64,000 nt of DNA, taken from the NCBI GenBank assembly GCA_003550325.1, contig QKWP01000204.1, positions 285,407-349,406 of the forward strand. Reading direction: 5' to 3'. The DNA comes from Gigaspora rosea (taxonomy: Eukaryota > Glomeromycota > Glomeromycetes > Diversisporales > Gigasporaceae). Shown one piece after another: positions 1-10,500 of this stretch. The notes under the pieces were generated by a model that did not search any database, had not been told where the DNA came from, and saw nothing but the letters and a program-made list of their open reading frames with translations. Both the position numbers and the translations under genes were made by a program. How positions within the stretch are numbered: the stretch's first letter is position 1; every line of letters starts with the position of its first letter.

Positions 1-41
<41 letters not shown>

Positions 42-940
42 CGGTAATCATGCCAATATTTTTATTAGATGCTATATTAACTGCTTAATTATAGCTTTTA
101 TCCTATATTACAAATATTGGCTAACCCGGTTACTCCAGGAGTACCTATGTTCGATTTGCTATAGTAGAATTTATCTCATTACTAACTAATCTGTATGACC
201 CAGCTAATAAATCACCAAAAGGAATTTACACCCAGCGCATCATGATTGCCTTCTTTTTAAACCTTCTTCTTCTAGCTTCTCGAGTATAAGGATTTTACTA
301 ATGAAAAAATAGACACAATATAGAAAATATAAAGGAGAGAATAAAATGGGTGAGTAACTTCTACACCTAAACGGAAACCAAAAGACATACAAAAGAAAAA
401 CATGAAAAGAAAGAAGAAAAGAGCAAAAAAAAAGAAATATAATGGCACTATTATTGCCTGTGCTAGACTGTAAAGATTATATAGTACTGCATAAAGAAAC
501 GCTCTATCATAGTACTATATGTATATAAAAAAAGAAAAGTAGACGCCTAATAGAATCTTCTAGAAAGAAGTTTCTTCACGGAATCCTCCCGATCTCTGAC
601 ACGTCAGTCATTGTTTATTTTGTAAGCAGTACCGGAATGCACTCATGACGTCGATTCCAAATAGGTAGGCGCAATCCCAATTAGTAAGGAGTAAACACTG
701 CCGATCTTTTGGAGGGAGTAAGCTGGATTTCCCACTTTTTGGCGAAATTTCGAAAGTCCAAAGGGGAGTGTGACGACACTTATAACAAATCTTAAAGAAG
801 GTGTATACAAGATAAAACTCAATTTTTTGTTGTTCCCTATTGTTTTGCCACAGGTCACATCATCGACGGAGCCGCTCTTTGCTCTCCACCGAAATTTCTC
901 GTACAAGGGCGCTACCTCCTGCCTGTGTAAAATGTAGTTA
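1..940 (-). mobile_element. 5'-truncated poly(A) retroposon (family R1), cut by the window edge
   Basis: The window opens with 37 T, read as the poly(A) tail of a minus-strand retroposon. From about 540 to 930 the sequence matches the copy at 46903-47971 in the same orientation, including the reading frame with the words EKF(R/W)W, CGKT(I/M)G and NNKKLS. Homology ends near 940, where the 47-kb copy continues to its 5' end, so this copy is 5'-truncated, as is usual for target-primed insertion. The 87-codon minus-strand frame at 643-906 is part of the element, not a host gene. No left TSD can be checked because the tail runs off the window. Confidence 0.6.
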
Positions 941-1009
941 TATATACCAAACCAAAAGTGCTAACCAAAAAAATTTTTACTATGATGCTTAAATATAACC
1001 TCACATAGA

Positions 1010-1622
1010 TTATTCAGGGTCCTCTTTTACTGGTATACTAACCCTAACTGCTTTCAGTGTAATCAACCTGATTCCTACTTTCATTGGCTTACCTGCAATA
1101 ATTTTTTTCTAATACATAATATTATTCTAAATACTATCCATAATATACTACAAAAGTCCAAACTTGAACTATCAAATTTTGAACTACAAGAATTAGAACA
1201 TAGGCTTGCTAACCATCAAGCTTTTAGCACTTTTCAACCTTCATTCAATCTATATTATATAGAAACAATATTCAAAGGACTTATACCAATATCTATAATC
1301 CAATCTATTCAAAGCTTCAATATTTCTTATAAAATTGCATCTACTACTATTATTCAAATCTTGCTATATATTAATGAACAAATCTATAATCAAATCTGGA
1401 TATCCTACTGTTGCAATTTTTCTACTTAGAGAAAAAACCAAAATTTACCTATTCACAATTCTTATACTAACAATAGACAAACAAACTAATAACTATCACT
1501 CTAAATCATATAAACGCAAAAATTATACTTATAGCTATATTTGTAGACAACCAGATGAATTACATACTCCTCTTAATACATGTCCATCTATTGGACAAGC
1601 AATTAGAAAAATAGATATATAG
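1010..1622 (+). pseudogene. LINE-type retrotransposon 3' remnant (C-terminal knuckle region)
   Basis: One frame stays open for about 130 codons from 1010 to 1429. It contains CFQCNQ..SYFHWLTC (1050-1098), a CxxC...HxxxxC knuckle like those at the C-terminus of fungal LINE proteins after the reverse transcriptase/RNase H part, then a Leu/Ile-rich stretch (LELSNFELQELEHRLANH). A stop ends it at 1428-1430, and a shifted frame (1335-1622) continues with REKTKIY and RQPDELHTPLNTCP. This suggests a frameshifted, decayed copy. No reverse transcriptase motif is present, so only the 3' end survives. The LINE assignment rests on the knuckle and layout, not on a database match. Confidence 0.55.
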
Positions 1623-1689
1623 TCTACTTTTAAAGCCAAATTTAGCACCTCTACTAACTATATTTTAACTATACAAATCTAGGTGAGTC

Positions 1690-1860
1690 TTGACCACTCT
1701 AGTAGGTTTAGATCGCAGATAAAATAGTCTGAGCTTCAATTCTTGCATATAGTTTATAAATTTTATTCAAAGTAATTTGTATAAAGTACAGCTAGTTTTA
1801 CAGAAGAAGCTGGTTAAAGATAAAAGCAGGACCCCACCTTAATACCAAAAAAAAAAAAAT
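1690..1860 (+). repeat. degenerate fragment of poly(A) retroposon family R2
   Basis: The words CTCTAGTAGGTTTAG and CCCACCTTAAT followed by A13 match, with many changes, the 3' half of the retroposon at 51556-52233 read on its own sense strand. The order (tag, then CACCTTA, then poly-A) is the same. This is probably an old copy with blurred ends; no TSD found. Confidence 0.3.
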
Positions 1861-1989
1861 TGCTAATCCAAATTAAATAAAAAATTTCTAAAGATATAAA
1901 TTATATTTGGCTACAACATATTAAAATTTTGGCCAATTTGAATTAGTAATTCTTGAGAAATTGCTTAATCAGACTTGAACTTAATTATA

Positions 1990-3560
1990 GTTTGGTCTGG
2001 GTCTGGTCTGAAGTCTGTAGATTGGTTTGAGTTCAAATATATTTATATGTATTTTTTTGGTGCTGAAAAAGTTTATTTAGTGTATTAAGTTAGAATTCAT
2101 TAGTAAATTTTGTGAATCATAAGATTTTATAGAATTATATTAATAAAATTCTATAATTCACAAATTTTTATTAATTAATTCTAACTTTATGTACTAAGTA
2201 AACATAATCAGCATTTAAAAATATATCAAATTAGCTTAATTATTTTTATTTTACTTGAAATTTAGAGAATAAATACATAATTTTGGATTTTTGATCAAAA
2301 AAGTTAAATTTAAGCAAATTTCAAATAAAATAAAAACAACTCTGCTAATTTAATGTATTTTTAGGTACTAGACAAGTTTACTTAATCCATTAAGTTAGAA
2401 TTAATTGGTAAAATATTATGAATTATAAGATTTTATTAAATTTATTAATAAAATTCTATAAAATCTTATTATTCGCCAAATTTTACTAATTAATTCTAAT
2501 TTTATGCATTAAGTAAACTTGTTCAGTACCTAAAAATATATTAAATTAGCAGAGTTGTTTTTATTTTACTTGAAATTTGGAGAAAAGATGCTTAAATTTG
2601 ACTTTTTGATCAAAAATCCAAAATTATACATTTATTCTCTAAATTTTAAGTAAAATAAAAACAATTATACCGATTTGATGTATTTTTAAATGCTGTACAT
2701 ATTTACTTAGTGCATAAAGTTATAAAAATTTGTAAATTATACGATTTTATAGAATTTTATTAATAATATTCTAAAAATCTTATGATTCACAAAATTTTAC
2801 TAATTAATTTTAATTTCATATACTAAATAAACTTATTCAAAAACTAAACATACATTAAATTAGCAGGATTGCTTTTATTTTACTTTGAATTTGGAGAAAA
2901 GATGCTTAAATTTGACTTTTTTGATCAAAATCAAAAATTATGCATTTATATCTAAATTTCAAGTAAAATAAAAACAATTATGCCAATTTGATATATTTTT
3001 AAATGCTGAACATGTTTCTTAGTGCATAAAGTTAGAATTAATTAATAAAAATTTGTGAATTATAAGATTTTATAGAATTTTATTAATAAAATTCTGTAAA
3101 ATCTTATGATTCACAAATTTTACTAATTAATTCTAACTTATGCACTAAATAAACTAATTCAAAAACTAAAAATTCATTAAATCAGCAGAATTGTTTTTAT
3201 TTTACTTTAAATTTGAAAAAAGATGCTTAAATTTGATTTTTTTGATCAAAAATCAAAAATTATGCATTTAATATCTAAATTTCAAGTAATATAAAAACAA
3301 TTATACTGATTTGATATATTTTTAAATGCTAAACATGTTTATTTAATGTATAAAGTTAGAATAAATTAATAAAAATTTGTGAATTATAAGATTTTATAGA
3401 ATTTTATTAATAAAATTCTATAAAATCTTATGATTTACTAATTAATTCTAACTTTATGCACTAAGTAAATTTGTTTAGTATTAAAAAATATATAATCATA
3501 TTTTATTTGGACCAGCTTGCAGACTTCAGACCAAATCTGAACCAAACTGGATCTTTGGTC
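1990..3560. repeat. array of five ~315-bp palindromic units inside an inverted-repeat element
   Basis: Five perfect or near-perfect palindromes of about 160 bp (centres near 2140, 2450, 2765, 3085, 3405) recur with a period of about 315 bp. Each contains AAGATTTTATAGAATT..., its reverse complement, and a CACTAAGTAAAC-type edge. The spacers (TTGATCAAAAA) are also inverted repeats, so two palindromes alternate. The array is bracketed by a 14-bp exact inverted repeat (TGGTCTGAAGTCTG at 2004-2017 and its complement at 3520-3533) within longer imperfect arms. No reading frame is present. It is probably a non-autonomous element whose interior amplified in tandem; outer ends and TSD are not resolved. 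Confidence 0.7.
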
Positions 3561-3612
3561 TTTATATATTATTTGCTTGAATTTGATTGACTAGTTTATT
3601 ATCAGGTGGAGG

Positions 3613-4506
3613 CAGTGTTGTACATTTTGGATGTCCGAAATATATTTGTCGGTCGTGAACATTTTCGGACATTGTCTAATGTCCAAGTCCAAGTTATGTC
3701 TGAATAACTAGATTGTCACTTGGACAATGTCTGAATAAAATATTTCGGACTCAGACATATTCGGACTTGGACATTGTCCAATGTCCGAGATTTGCACTAT
3801 GAATTTTTGTTTACTTAAGGCGATAACGATTCGAATATAATGAATAAAAAAAAATTATGAAAATAAAGAATTTCTTTATAAATATCAGTAAAAAGGATCA
3901 ATGAAATATCAATGCGATTATTAATAATTATTATTATTGTTATTGATAAAATGCACAATTTTTATTGTTTTATTAATAAATTATATAACATATAATTATT
4001 ATTAGTATTTATATATTGCTGTCAGTATCACAATAGATGAAATCGAGAAATAGTATGTGTCAATTCAAAATCGATATAAATTCATCTAATTTTGTTTCAT
4101 CATATCAAATATAATATTACGTACATGCTATCTTAAAATAACACAAATATCAAATCCATGTATGCTCATATAAGTACAATAGCAGTACATTACACTAGCA
4201 CAGCCATTAACATGTGAATCCATACACCCAATCAAATGCAAGATTTTGCTGACACCATTCTAATAGTACCATACACTCCATTATAATGTTCCTGATTTTA
4301 GTGCGACTGTGTCGCACAGCTACTCTAATTGTATTTATGTGTAACAAAATCAATTGCATAATTGTAATTATGAGATACCGGTATATGCGTTTAGTTGTGT
4401 TCAAATTTGGTTGATAATTTGGTATTTGTCCGCTGGACAAATTTAATTGTCCGAGTCTGAGTCTGGTCCAAGTCCAAGTCCGAGTCCGGTCTGAGTGACA
4501 ACACTG
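3613..4506. mobile_element. non-autonomous hAT-type element, 894 bp
   Basis: It starts CAGTGTTGT and ends ACAACACTG, short hAT-like TIRs. It is flanked by GGTGGAGG (3605-3612) and GGTGGAGT (4507-4514), an 8-bp TSD with one mismatch, which is diagnostic of hAT-type insertion. The first ~180 bp and last ~80 bp are packed with GTCCGA/GTCCAA words in both orientations, as expected of subterminal transposase-binding repeats. The interior is AT-rich with no transposase; a 77-codon minus frame (4207-4440) is chance. A shorter relative lies at 9451-9701. Confidence 0.8.
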
Positions 4507-4559
4507 GGTGGAGTACCCTTTTAAAAGGTAGAAATTATCTGATAAATGTCTATACCCTA

Positions 4560-5870
4560 ATCAAATTTTTTTTTATTGTTTGTTTTGTTGGTTTACTTTC
4601 GCTTTTATTTTCGCTTTTCACTTACTTTTCACTTTCGCTTTTGCTTTCTGCTTACTAATTTTTTTAGCTTACTGCCTTTCAGATTTGTCGCTGGTGTTTT
4701 CGCTGGTATTGTCATTGGTATCACTGTTGGTGTCGTCATTGGTATTGTCACTGGTGTTATTATTAATGTTGTTGTTGGTGCATGGTTCTGTAAATGGTTT
4801 TTCATATTTTTTTTCTCTTATGTTGTTTTTGTATTAACTTGTTTTTTTTCCTTTTGTATTAACTTGGGTTATAGGTTCCTGGGTGTTGTTGATAGATTAA
4901 CTGTTACTCAAGACAGTCTTGGAAGTTTCAACTAAACGAAACAACTCTGGTAAGGTTTTTCTTTTTTTTTTTCGATTATTATTAACTTGCTCTTTTTTTT
5001 CACGAGTTTAGATTCTTTTGTTAGTGATTTTATTCTTTTATAGTTTTTTTGCGTTGTTTGTCACCAGGTTCAGTATTTTTTTTCAATTGAGTTTTTTTTT
5101 TATGTTACGGTTTTTTATATTTTCTTAATACTTTTTTTCAGTTTTTGGAGTCATCACTAGTGCTGTAGTTGAAGTCATTGTTGGCGCCATAGTTGGAGTT
5201 AAAGATGGGCAAAATACAAAATTTTCATTTTAGCATGCACATGTGCATGCATTTTTTGTATGCATGCATGCATGTTTTGACCAAAGTTATGATTTAATTT
5301 CTTAATGCTGAACAGAATTAATTGCATTCATGCATGCAGTCATGTGCATGGTGCTCATCTCTAGTTGGAGTTGTTATTGGAGGTATCGTTGGAATTTGGG
5401 CTAGGCTGTTGGTATTGCTCTTTGGGCGAGTAGTCTTTGCGCTTTAGGTTTGCCTTGATTCTATAGGTTTCGCGTTGTCTTGACAATGCCATGGGTGGTA
5501 CAGTTTCTTTAGCCCTATTAATGTTATCGTGGGTTGGGTGTGTGTCATTTTTTAGTAGATTTTTTTTATCATTTTTGTTTTGTTTTTTAGTGCTGTTCTT
5601 GTCCTGTTCTTTTGATACTGTTCTCATTTCATTTTCTTATCGTTTCCATTCCGTTTTTCTTAGTTCTATAAAAAAAAAAAGCGATAAATTAGATAATAAA
5701 AAAAAAATCAAATTAAATAAATTAAATAAAACCTCTCGTCCTGTTTTTTTAAAAAAAAAAAATAATAAATTAGATAAATTAATAAAAAAAAGATTAATTT
5801 AAAAAAAACTAATAAATTAATTAAAAAAAAACTAAAAAAAATAATAATTAATAAAGAAAATAAATTAGAG
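4560..5870 (-). pseudogene. decayed low-complexity Ser/Asn/Thr-rich coding region
   Basis: On the minus strand, short open stretches read Asn/Thr/Ser/Asp-rich repeats (TNDDTNSDTNDNTSENTSD near 4680-4770; NSNDTSNNNSN ending the 5361-5627 frame) and Lys-rich text (KEQDKNSTKKQNKNDKK). The plus strand of the same DNA reads as Val/Gly/Ile repeats (4576-4935). Stops, T-runs and a 162-bp insertion (5201-5362) break the frame. Without that insertion the minus frame would run on as NNNSNYGANNDFN. The strand choice is inference, based on the hydrophilic composition and the insertion break. No family recognised. Confidence 0.35.
5201..5362. mobile_element. 162-bp MITE with exact 10-bp flanking repeat
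   Basis: The ends are AAAGATGGGCA and, inverted, AGAGATGAGCA (9 of 11 match). The interior is rich in GCATGCATGCA palindromes. It is bounded exactly by AGTTGGAGTT at 5191-5200 and 5363-5372. Ten bp would fit a Mutator-like TSD (9-11 bp), but the host sequence here is itself GTTGGAGTT-like repeat, so the length is uncertain. It interrupts the Ser/Asn-rich coding remnant. Confidence 0.65.
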
Positions 5871-5985
5871 CTTTGGAACCGGGTTATTTTTATATGTTAA
5901 ACCTGGGTTCTACTATATAATTTTTTAAATATATATGATCGACCAATTGAATTTGATCACATGCATCACGTGCTCGTGTCGAGTA
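5650..5985. other. A-rich low-complexity stretch, no gene seen
   Basis: From 5660 to 5870 the sequence is mostly A-runs with AATTAGATAA/AAATTAATT words. From about 5925, GACCAATTGAATTTGATCACATGCATCA begins an inverted repeat completed at 6329-6365, on the far side of the 341-bp MITE. That MITE therefore sits inside an older fold-back element. Confidence 0.4.
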
Positions 5986-5987
5986 TA

Positions 5988-6328
5988 TGGAGTACTCTAT
6001 ATTAAAAGGGCCTATTTTTACATTTATTTCATTTTGAGATAATTGAGTTTAACTATTTGTTTTGATTTTCGGACTAATCCAAGATTAATTAAATTTCACA
6101 ATTTTGATTGGTTAAAGACGGCAAGTGACTATTGAATAATCTCATAACGTGTTGGCTCTATACAGCCTCATGTAATTTTTCTTTTTACATTATCTTGATT
6201 TTTTATTATGCAAATCGACTTTATTAATAATTAAAAAATATCAATCATGTCAAAATTTGCATGAATTTAATAAAAACACATTTTTCAAAAAATTGTAAAA
6301 ATGGGCCCTTTTAATACGGAGCACTTCA
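5988..6328. mobile_element. 341-bp TA-flanked MITE, copy 1
   Basis: TIRs of about 30 bp contain TATTAAAAGGGCC(T/C)ATTTTTACA. TA dinucleotides flank it at 5986-5987 and 6329-6330, as for Tc1/mariner-type insertion. A second copy of the same length lies at 45192-45532. The body is shared along its whole length in the same orientation (words TGAGATAATTGAGTTTAAC and TATTATGCAAATCGACTTT). No coding capacity. Confidence 0.75.
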
Positions 6329-6380
6329 TATGATGCACATAATTAAATTCAATTAATCGATTACAGATCGCCATAAAATA

Positions 6381-6709
6381 TAGTCAACCCTCCATAAATG
6401 CAACTCGTAGGGACAAGCCTACAACGTGCATTTAGAGAGATTTGCATTTAGAGAGAGCCAATTAAATTGCAGCTTTTAATCAAGTTTGTGTAACTTCTAC
6501 CAAACTGTATAACCTATCTTAAATACTAAAATTTGATTGGCCACGTGCATTTAGAGAAGTTAGTGTGATATAAAATGTTATTCAAGAGAACATGCATTTA
6601 CAGAATATAGAATGTGCATTTAGCACTAATAACATTTTATGGAATAGAAAAAACGTGCATTTAGAGAGGTATTGCATTTATGGAGGTTGCATTTATGGAG
6701 GGTTGACTG
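6381..6709. mobile_element. pogo/Tigger-type MITE, copy 1 (329 bp)
   Basis: The TIRs read (C/T)AGTCAACCCTCCATAAATGCAA and are flanked by TA (6379-6380, 6710-6711). The CAGT...AACCTC start resembles pogo/Tigger ends. Inside, GTGCATTTAGAGA recurs six or more times. An inverted copy lies at 10160-10493. No coding capacity; it would need a transposase supplied elsewhere. Confidence 0.75.
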
Positions 6710-6989
6710 TAGCACCCTTTTTAATATTATATTTTTTACTTTTTTTATTATTATATTTTTTTTTTGTTTAATTTTTTTTAGTTTTTGCAAGAAAAATATT
6801 TTATAAATACTATTACAATAAGTTTTTTTGCTATTTATCAATCGTTTATAATATAATTGTTTTATGTTTTAATATACTTTGTACAGTATATATATAAATC
6901 TAAAATTGGGGTTTGTTTATATTAATAATTAAACATAATCTGTTTTTATAGCAAAAATTTTTTTTGAATTTAATTAGTTATATTATTAC

Positions 6990-8340
6990 TAGGGTTGGCA
7001 TAAACAAGTCAAATAGTCAAGCTTAATCTGACCAATTTGACCAATTTAACTGGTCTGGTCAAAAGATATATACTAGTTAAATTAATCAAATAGTTTAGCC
7101 AATTAAAATAAATATATAATAGATTAATAATTTATTTCTATAAACTAATTAGATTAAGTTTAACCAATTTAATTAATTTGACCAAATTTGACTAGTTTAA
7201 CTATAGTCAAATTGGTCAAATTGGTCAAATTAGACAAATATTGATATATTTATTAAAATTTTATATATTATATTTTGCAGCTTAAACTACTTTTGTAGTA
7301 AAATACTTATTGGCTTTATAAAGATATTTCTGTAGTACATATTATATTTTATATAATTTTGTTTATTATTTGTTAATAGTTAGTTATTGTTTATGTGATA
7401 TGATTATATAAATTTTTTTGCCTTGATATTTTTGTAAAAACAACAATTATTATAAAACACACTTATGGTGTTTTACCACCATAGGTAAATTAGATCAATT
7501 ATTATAAAACGCACTTATGGTGTTTTACTACCATAGGTAAATTAGATCTGCAAATCTGTGTAACAAAACAAATAAATAAATTTTTACAAAACAAAAAATA
7601 AATTTTAATTACTTTAGGGTTAGTGTAAGGCCTGAAATTTTATTGGTGCTTTAGTATATACAAAATTTAGCAAAGAATTTTTGTTATTAGAGCCCCAAAG
7701 GTGGTTTTATAAGCAAAATTTTGAGATATACTCTTAGATCAATTATAAAATGCACTTATGGTGTTTTACCACCATAGGTAAATTAGATCTGCAAATCTGT
7801 GTAACAAACCAAATAAATAAATTTTTACAAAACAAAAAATAAATTTTAATTACTTTAGGGTTAATGTAAGGCCTGGGATTTTATTGGTGCTTTAGTATAT
7901 ACAAAATTTGGCAAGGAATTTTTGTTATTAGAGCCCCAAAGGTGGTTCCATAAGCAAAATTTTGAGATATGAATGTTTTTTTAAAAAAATAAAATTTTTG
8001 TTACACCTGATCTTAAATTTTAATTGGCTTTCTAATAGTTTTGTGTAATATGGTGTAAAACACCATAGGTGCATTTTAGTAAAACTCTAAAACAATATTA
8101 TTGTTTATGCTAAATGTTATACTAAAAAATTTTACATACTAATATAATATAAACAATAACAATAATATCAATATTGAATATATGTTTGCAAAATACAATA
8201 ATTAAAATTTTAATTTGATTGGCTAGCTTATTTGACCAATTTGATCAGACTACTTAACCAATTTGACTAGACCAGTTTAACCAATGGATTTTTGGTTGAC
8301 CAGCAATTTGACCAACTTTGATCATTAAATAATAACTTTA
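6990..8340. repeat. TTGACCAA-rich element with an internal 241-bp tandem duplication
   Basis: Both margins (6990-7240 and 8215-8330) are dense in TTGACCAA/TTGGTCAA words in mutually inverted arrangement, suggesting subterminal repeats of one decayed element that begins AGGGTTGGCA. Inside, the segment starting ATTAGATCTGCAAATCTGTG at 7541 repeats at 7782 (period 241), with a further partial unit from 7440. Each unit carries the hairpin ATGGTGTTTTACCACCAT. Part of the unit (TTTTGTTA.TAGAGC...CATAAGCAAAATT) is related in reverse to the repeats at 49.0 and 49.7 kb. The ends are unresolved. Confidence 0.5.
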
Positions 8341-8989
8341 GTTTAGGTCAATGATTACTGGATTACATGATAGTGCTTGGCTTTAAAAGTTTTTCTATTA
8401 TATAAAGTGTCTTTTTTCTATAATATAATTTTCTTTTAGAAATTTTTAATATAAATTTATACTTTATTTGAACTTTTACAAAGCTTTGTATTTAAATATA
8501 GCTCTATTTTTAATTATAAAAGCATTTTGTCTCTAGTCTAGTATAAACTATTAATTTTGTTTGTAAAGATTTGGAAACTTAACTAATAAGCTATAGAACT
8601 ACTTTTTTTTCTTTAATATTGATTGCTTACATGTACTAGATATTTATTGAACTGTACAATTGTACAATTATGATACAAAGCTATTACTAAGTATTTCTTA
8701 GCTAGCTCTATTTTAAATTGTTCAAATGTCTAATATACACTAAGTATTTATTCTTTTAGCAAGATCTATCTATTCTAGTAGTATCAATAGATTTTTACTG
8801 ATTTGCAATCTAGAACATTTGATAATTTGTCATATAATAGTATTTATAAACTCATATAAATTAAAGCTAAATTCTATAATAGAATTAAAATTAAAAGGTT
8901 TTTAAAGTAAAGTTGCTTAAAGAATTTTTTTTTGTTAGAGTATAAAAAGTAGTTTCTTATATGATATAAGTGATTTTTAAAAAGTAAAT
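8341..8989. other. AT-rich sequence without recognised features
   Basis: No open frame longer than about 60 codons and no clear repeat boundary. CpG is nearly absent, as in the rest of the left repeat block. Confidence 0.4.
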
Positions 8990-9450
8990 ATTTTGGTTGA
9001 TCCTTCTGATTGTATTATATTTCATCAAAATAAGACTTGCTATTGGATAAGATATAAAATCTTCACATGATAGTGAAATCTGTTAGTGCTACTAGAGTAG
9101 TTAGCAAAACCCTTTAGTAATCTACTTATCAAACTTATGTTGGTTCAGACTATATCATAAAAGTGGTACTACAAGTTCATAAAGTATCTTTTTAGACTTT
9201 AGCCTCTCATTATGTTTTGTGACTTCAGTTATTTCAAATTAAGGTTCTAACATATTCTATTTCACTACTACAAATTTGATAATGGTAACTGTTTAATTAA
9301 ATCTGTCTGTAGATATCCTGGGTCTTTGTCTTCCTGCAGTATTTTTGTTCTTTAACTAGCTAGTTTTTCTATTTTGCTTCTAGAGAAATCAAACTAGCAA
9401 CTTTTCAATTTGCAATTTTGAAACGTAACTGCTATGCTATTAGTCTAGAG
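8990..9450 (-). mobile_element. decayed tRNA-derived SINE copy (family S2)
   Basis: The reverse complement of about 9380-9450 reads TAGCATAGCAGTTACG (A-box-like) and, about 35 bases on, TTGCTAGTTTGATTTCT (B-box-like). This matches the tRNA-like head of the SINE at 48224. A second match, (A/C)TAATTTGAAATAAC, follows in both. The 3' limit is a guess. The hAT element at 9451-9701 sits exactly at its head. Confidence 0.45.
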
Positions 9451-9701
9451 CAGTGTTGCAACTTGGACGTGTTCATACTATGTTTTTTGTCCAACGTCCA
9501 AGATTGTCCAAAATCATCCAAACCTATGTCCCATGTTTAACTAACCAATAAAGTAATTTAAAAAATATATAATTATATATTTTTTTAGGTGCTGGACTCA
9601 TTGGTGAAAAAATTAAAATAGATTATCTTAATAAAATTTTAAGTAATTTTAATTTGAAAAAATGTCCAAAATGTCCAAAAAGTGACCAAATGACAACACT
9701 G
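9451..9701. mobile_element. short non-autonomous hAT-type element, 251 bp
   Basis: It starts CAGTGTTGCAAC and ends TGACAACACTG. Flanks are GTCTAGAG (9443-9450) and GTCTAGAA (9702-9709), an 8-bp TSD with one mismatch. GTCCAA words occur repeatedly near both ends. Ends and subterminal words match the 894-bp element at 3613-4506, so both were probably moved by the same transposase. Confidence 0.8.
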
Positions 9702-9879
9702 GTCTAGAAATTATAAACTATAAAACTACTAACTCATTACTAATATTATAATTTAATCATAAAAAAATAAAATTATATAATTCTAATAAAAATTAAAAAA
9801 TTTGGTCTAGAATAAATTAAAATACTTTTAAATATATTATATATATATATTTTTTTTAGATATATTTTTTTTTAATATT

Positions 9880-10100
9880 AGAAAAAAACCCCGTGTATAG
9901 CTCTTGCCCAAATTTTTATTAATACTTAAGTAGATTAATATAAAGTAGTACTATAAATATATACATATTATATACAAAGTATTGAAACTAGAATTTTAGG
10001 TTATACAACCATTTATCTATAGCTAAAACCCACCAGAGCCTTTTATATTGCCATTTAATTGCCATTTATAGCTAACCTGGATTTTTTTTTAGATATTTTA
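9880..10100 (-). repeat. degenerate copy of retroposon family R2
   Basis: AAACCCACCAGAGCCTTT and, further on, TAACCTGGATTTTT correspond in order and spacing to words in the minus-strand retroposon at 51556-52233. The identity is low and the ends are not defined. Confidence 0.3.
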
Positions 10101-10159
10101 TATTAGATCTTAAATTTTTTAAATAGTATACTATAGTATATAGTTTGTATAATTTAATA

Positions 10160-10493
10160 CAGTTGGATCTTCATAAATGCAATCTCTATAAATTTAATAC
10201 CTCTCTAAATACTTTTTTTTTTGTAAGATATTATTAGTGCTAAATGCATATCTTATATTCTGTAAATATACGTTCTCTTAAATAACATTTTATATTACAC
10301 TAACCTCTCTAAATGCATGTAGCCAATCAAATTTTAGTATTTAAAATAGGTTATATAGTTTTTGGTAGAAGTTATACAAACTTGATAATCTAATTTTTAA
10401 AGCTGCAATTTAATTGGCTCTTTCTAAATGCAAATCTTTCTAAATGCATGTTGTAGACTTGTCCTACAAGTTGCATTTATAGAGATTTGACTA
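10160..10493. mobile_element. pogo/Tigger-type MITE, copy 2 (334 bp, inverted relative to copy 1)
   Basis: The left end is CAGTTGGATCTTCATAAATG. The right end reversed is TAGTCAAATCTCTATAAATG. TA flanks it at 10158-10159 and 10494-10495. The interior aligns with the reverse complement of 6381-6709, including CCAATTAAATTGCAGC and TTAGTATTTAAAATAGG. It is more diverged, with most CG sites changed to TG/CA. Confidence 0.7.
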
Positions 10494-10500
10494 TATTTTA

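Noticed and set aside
643..906. 87-codon minus frame as a host gene
   Set aside because: Part of a dispersed poly(A) retroposon with other copies at 10.5 and 47 kb.
4576..4935. 119-codon plus-strand frame with Val/Gly/Ile repeats resembling membrane segments
   Set aside because: It is the complement of Asn/Thr/Ser repeats, starts in T-rich DNA, and no second gene part supports it.
5491..5802. 103-codon plus frame with Phe/Leu-rich start and Lys-rich end
   Set aside because: Driven by T- and A-runs on either side; the minus strand is more plausible.
7000..7240. TTGACC words as plant-type W boxes
   Set aside because: They are paired inverted subterminal repeats of a decayed element.
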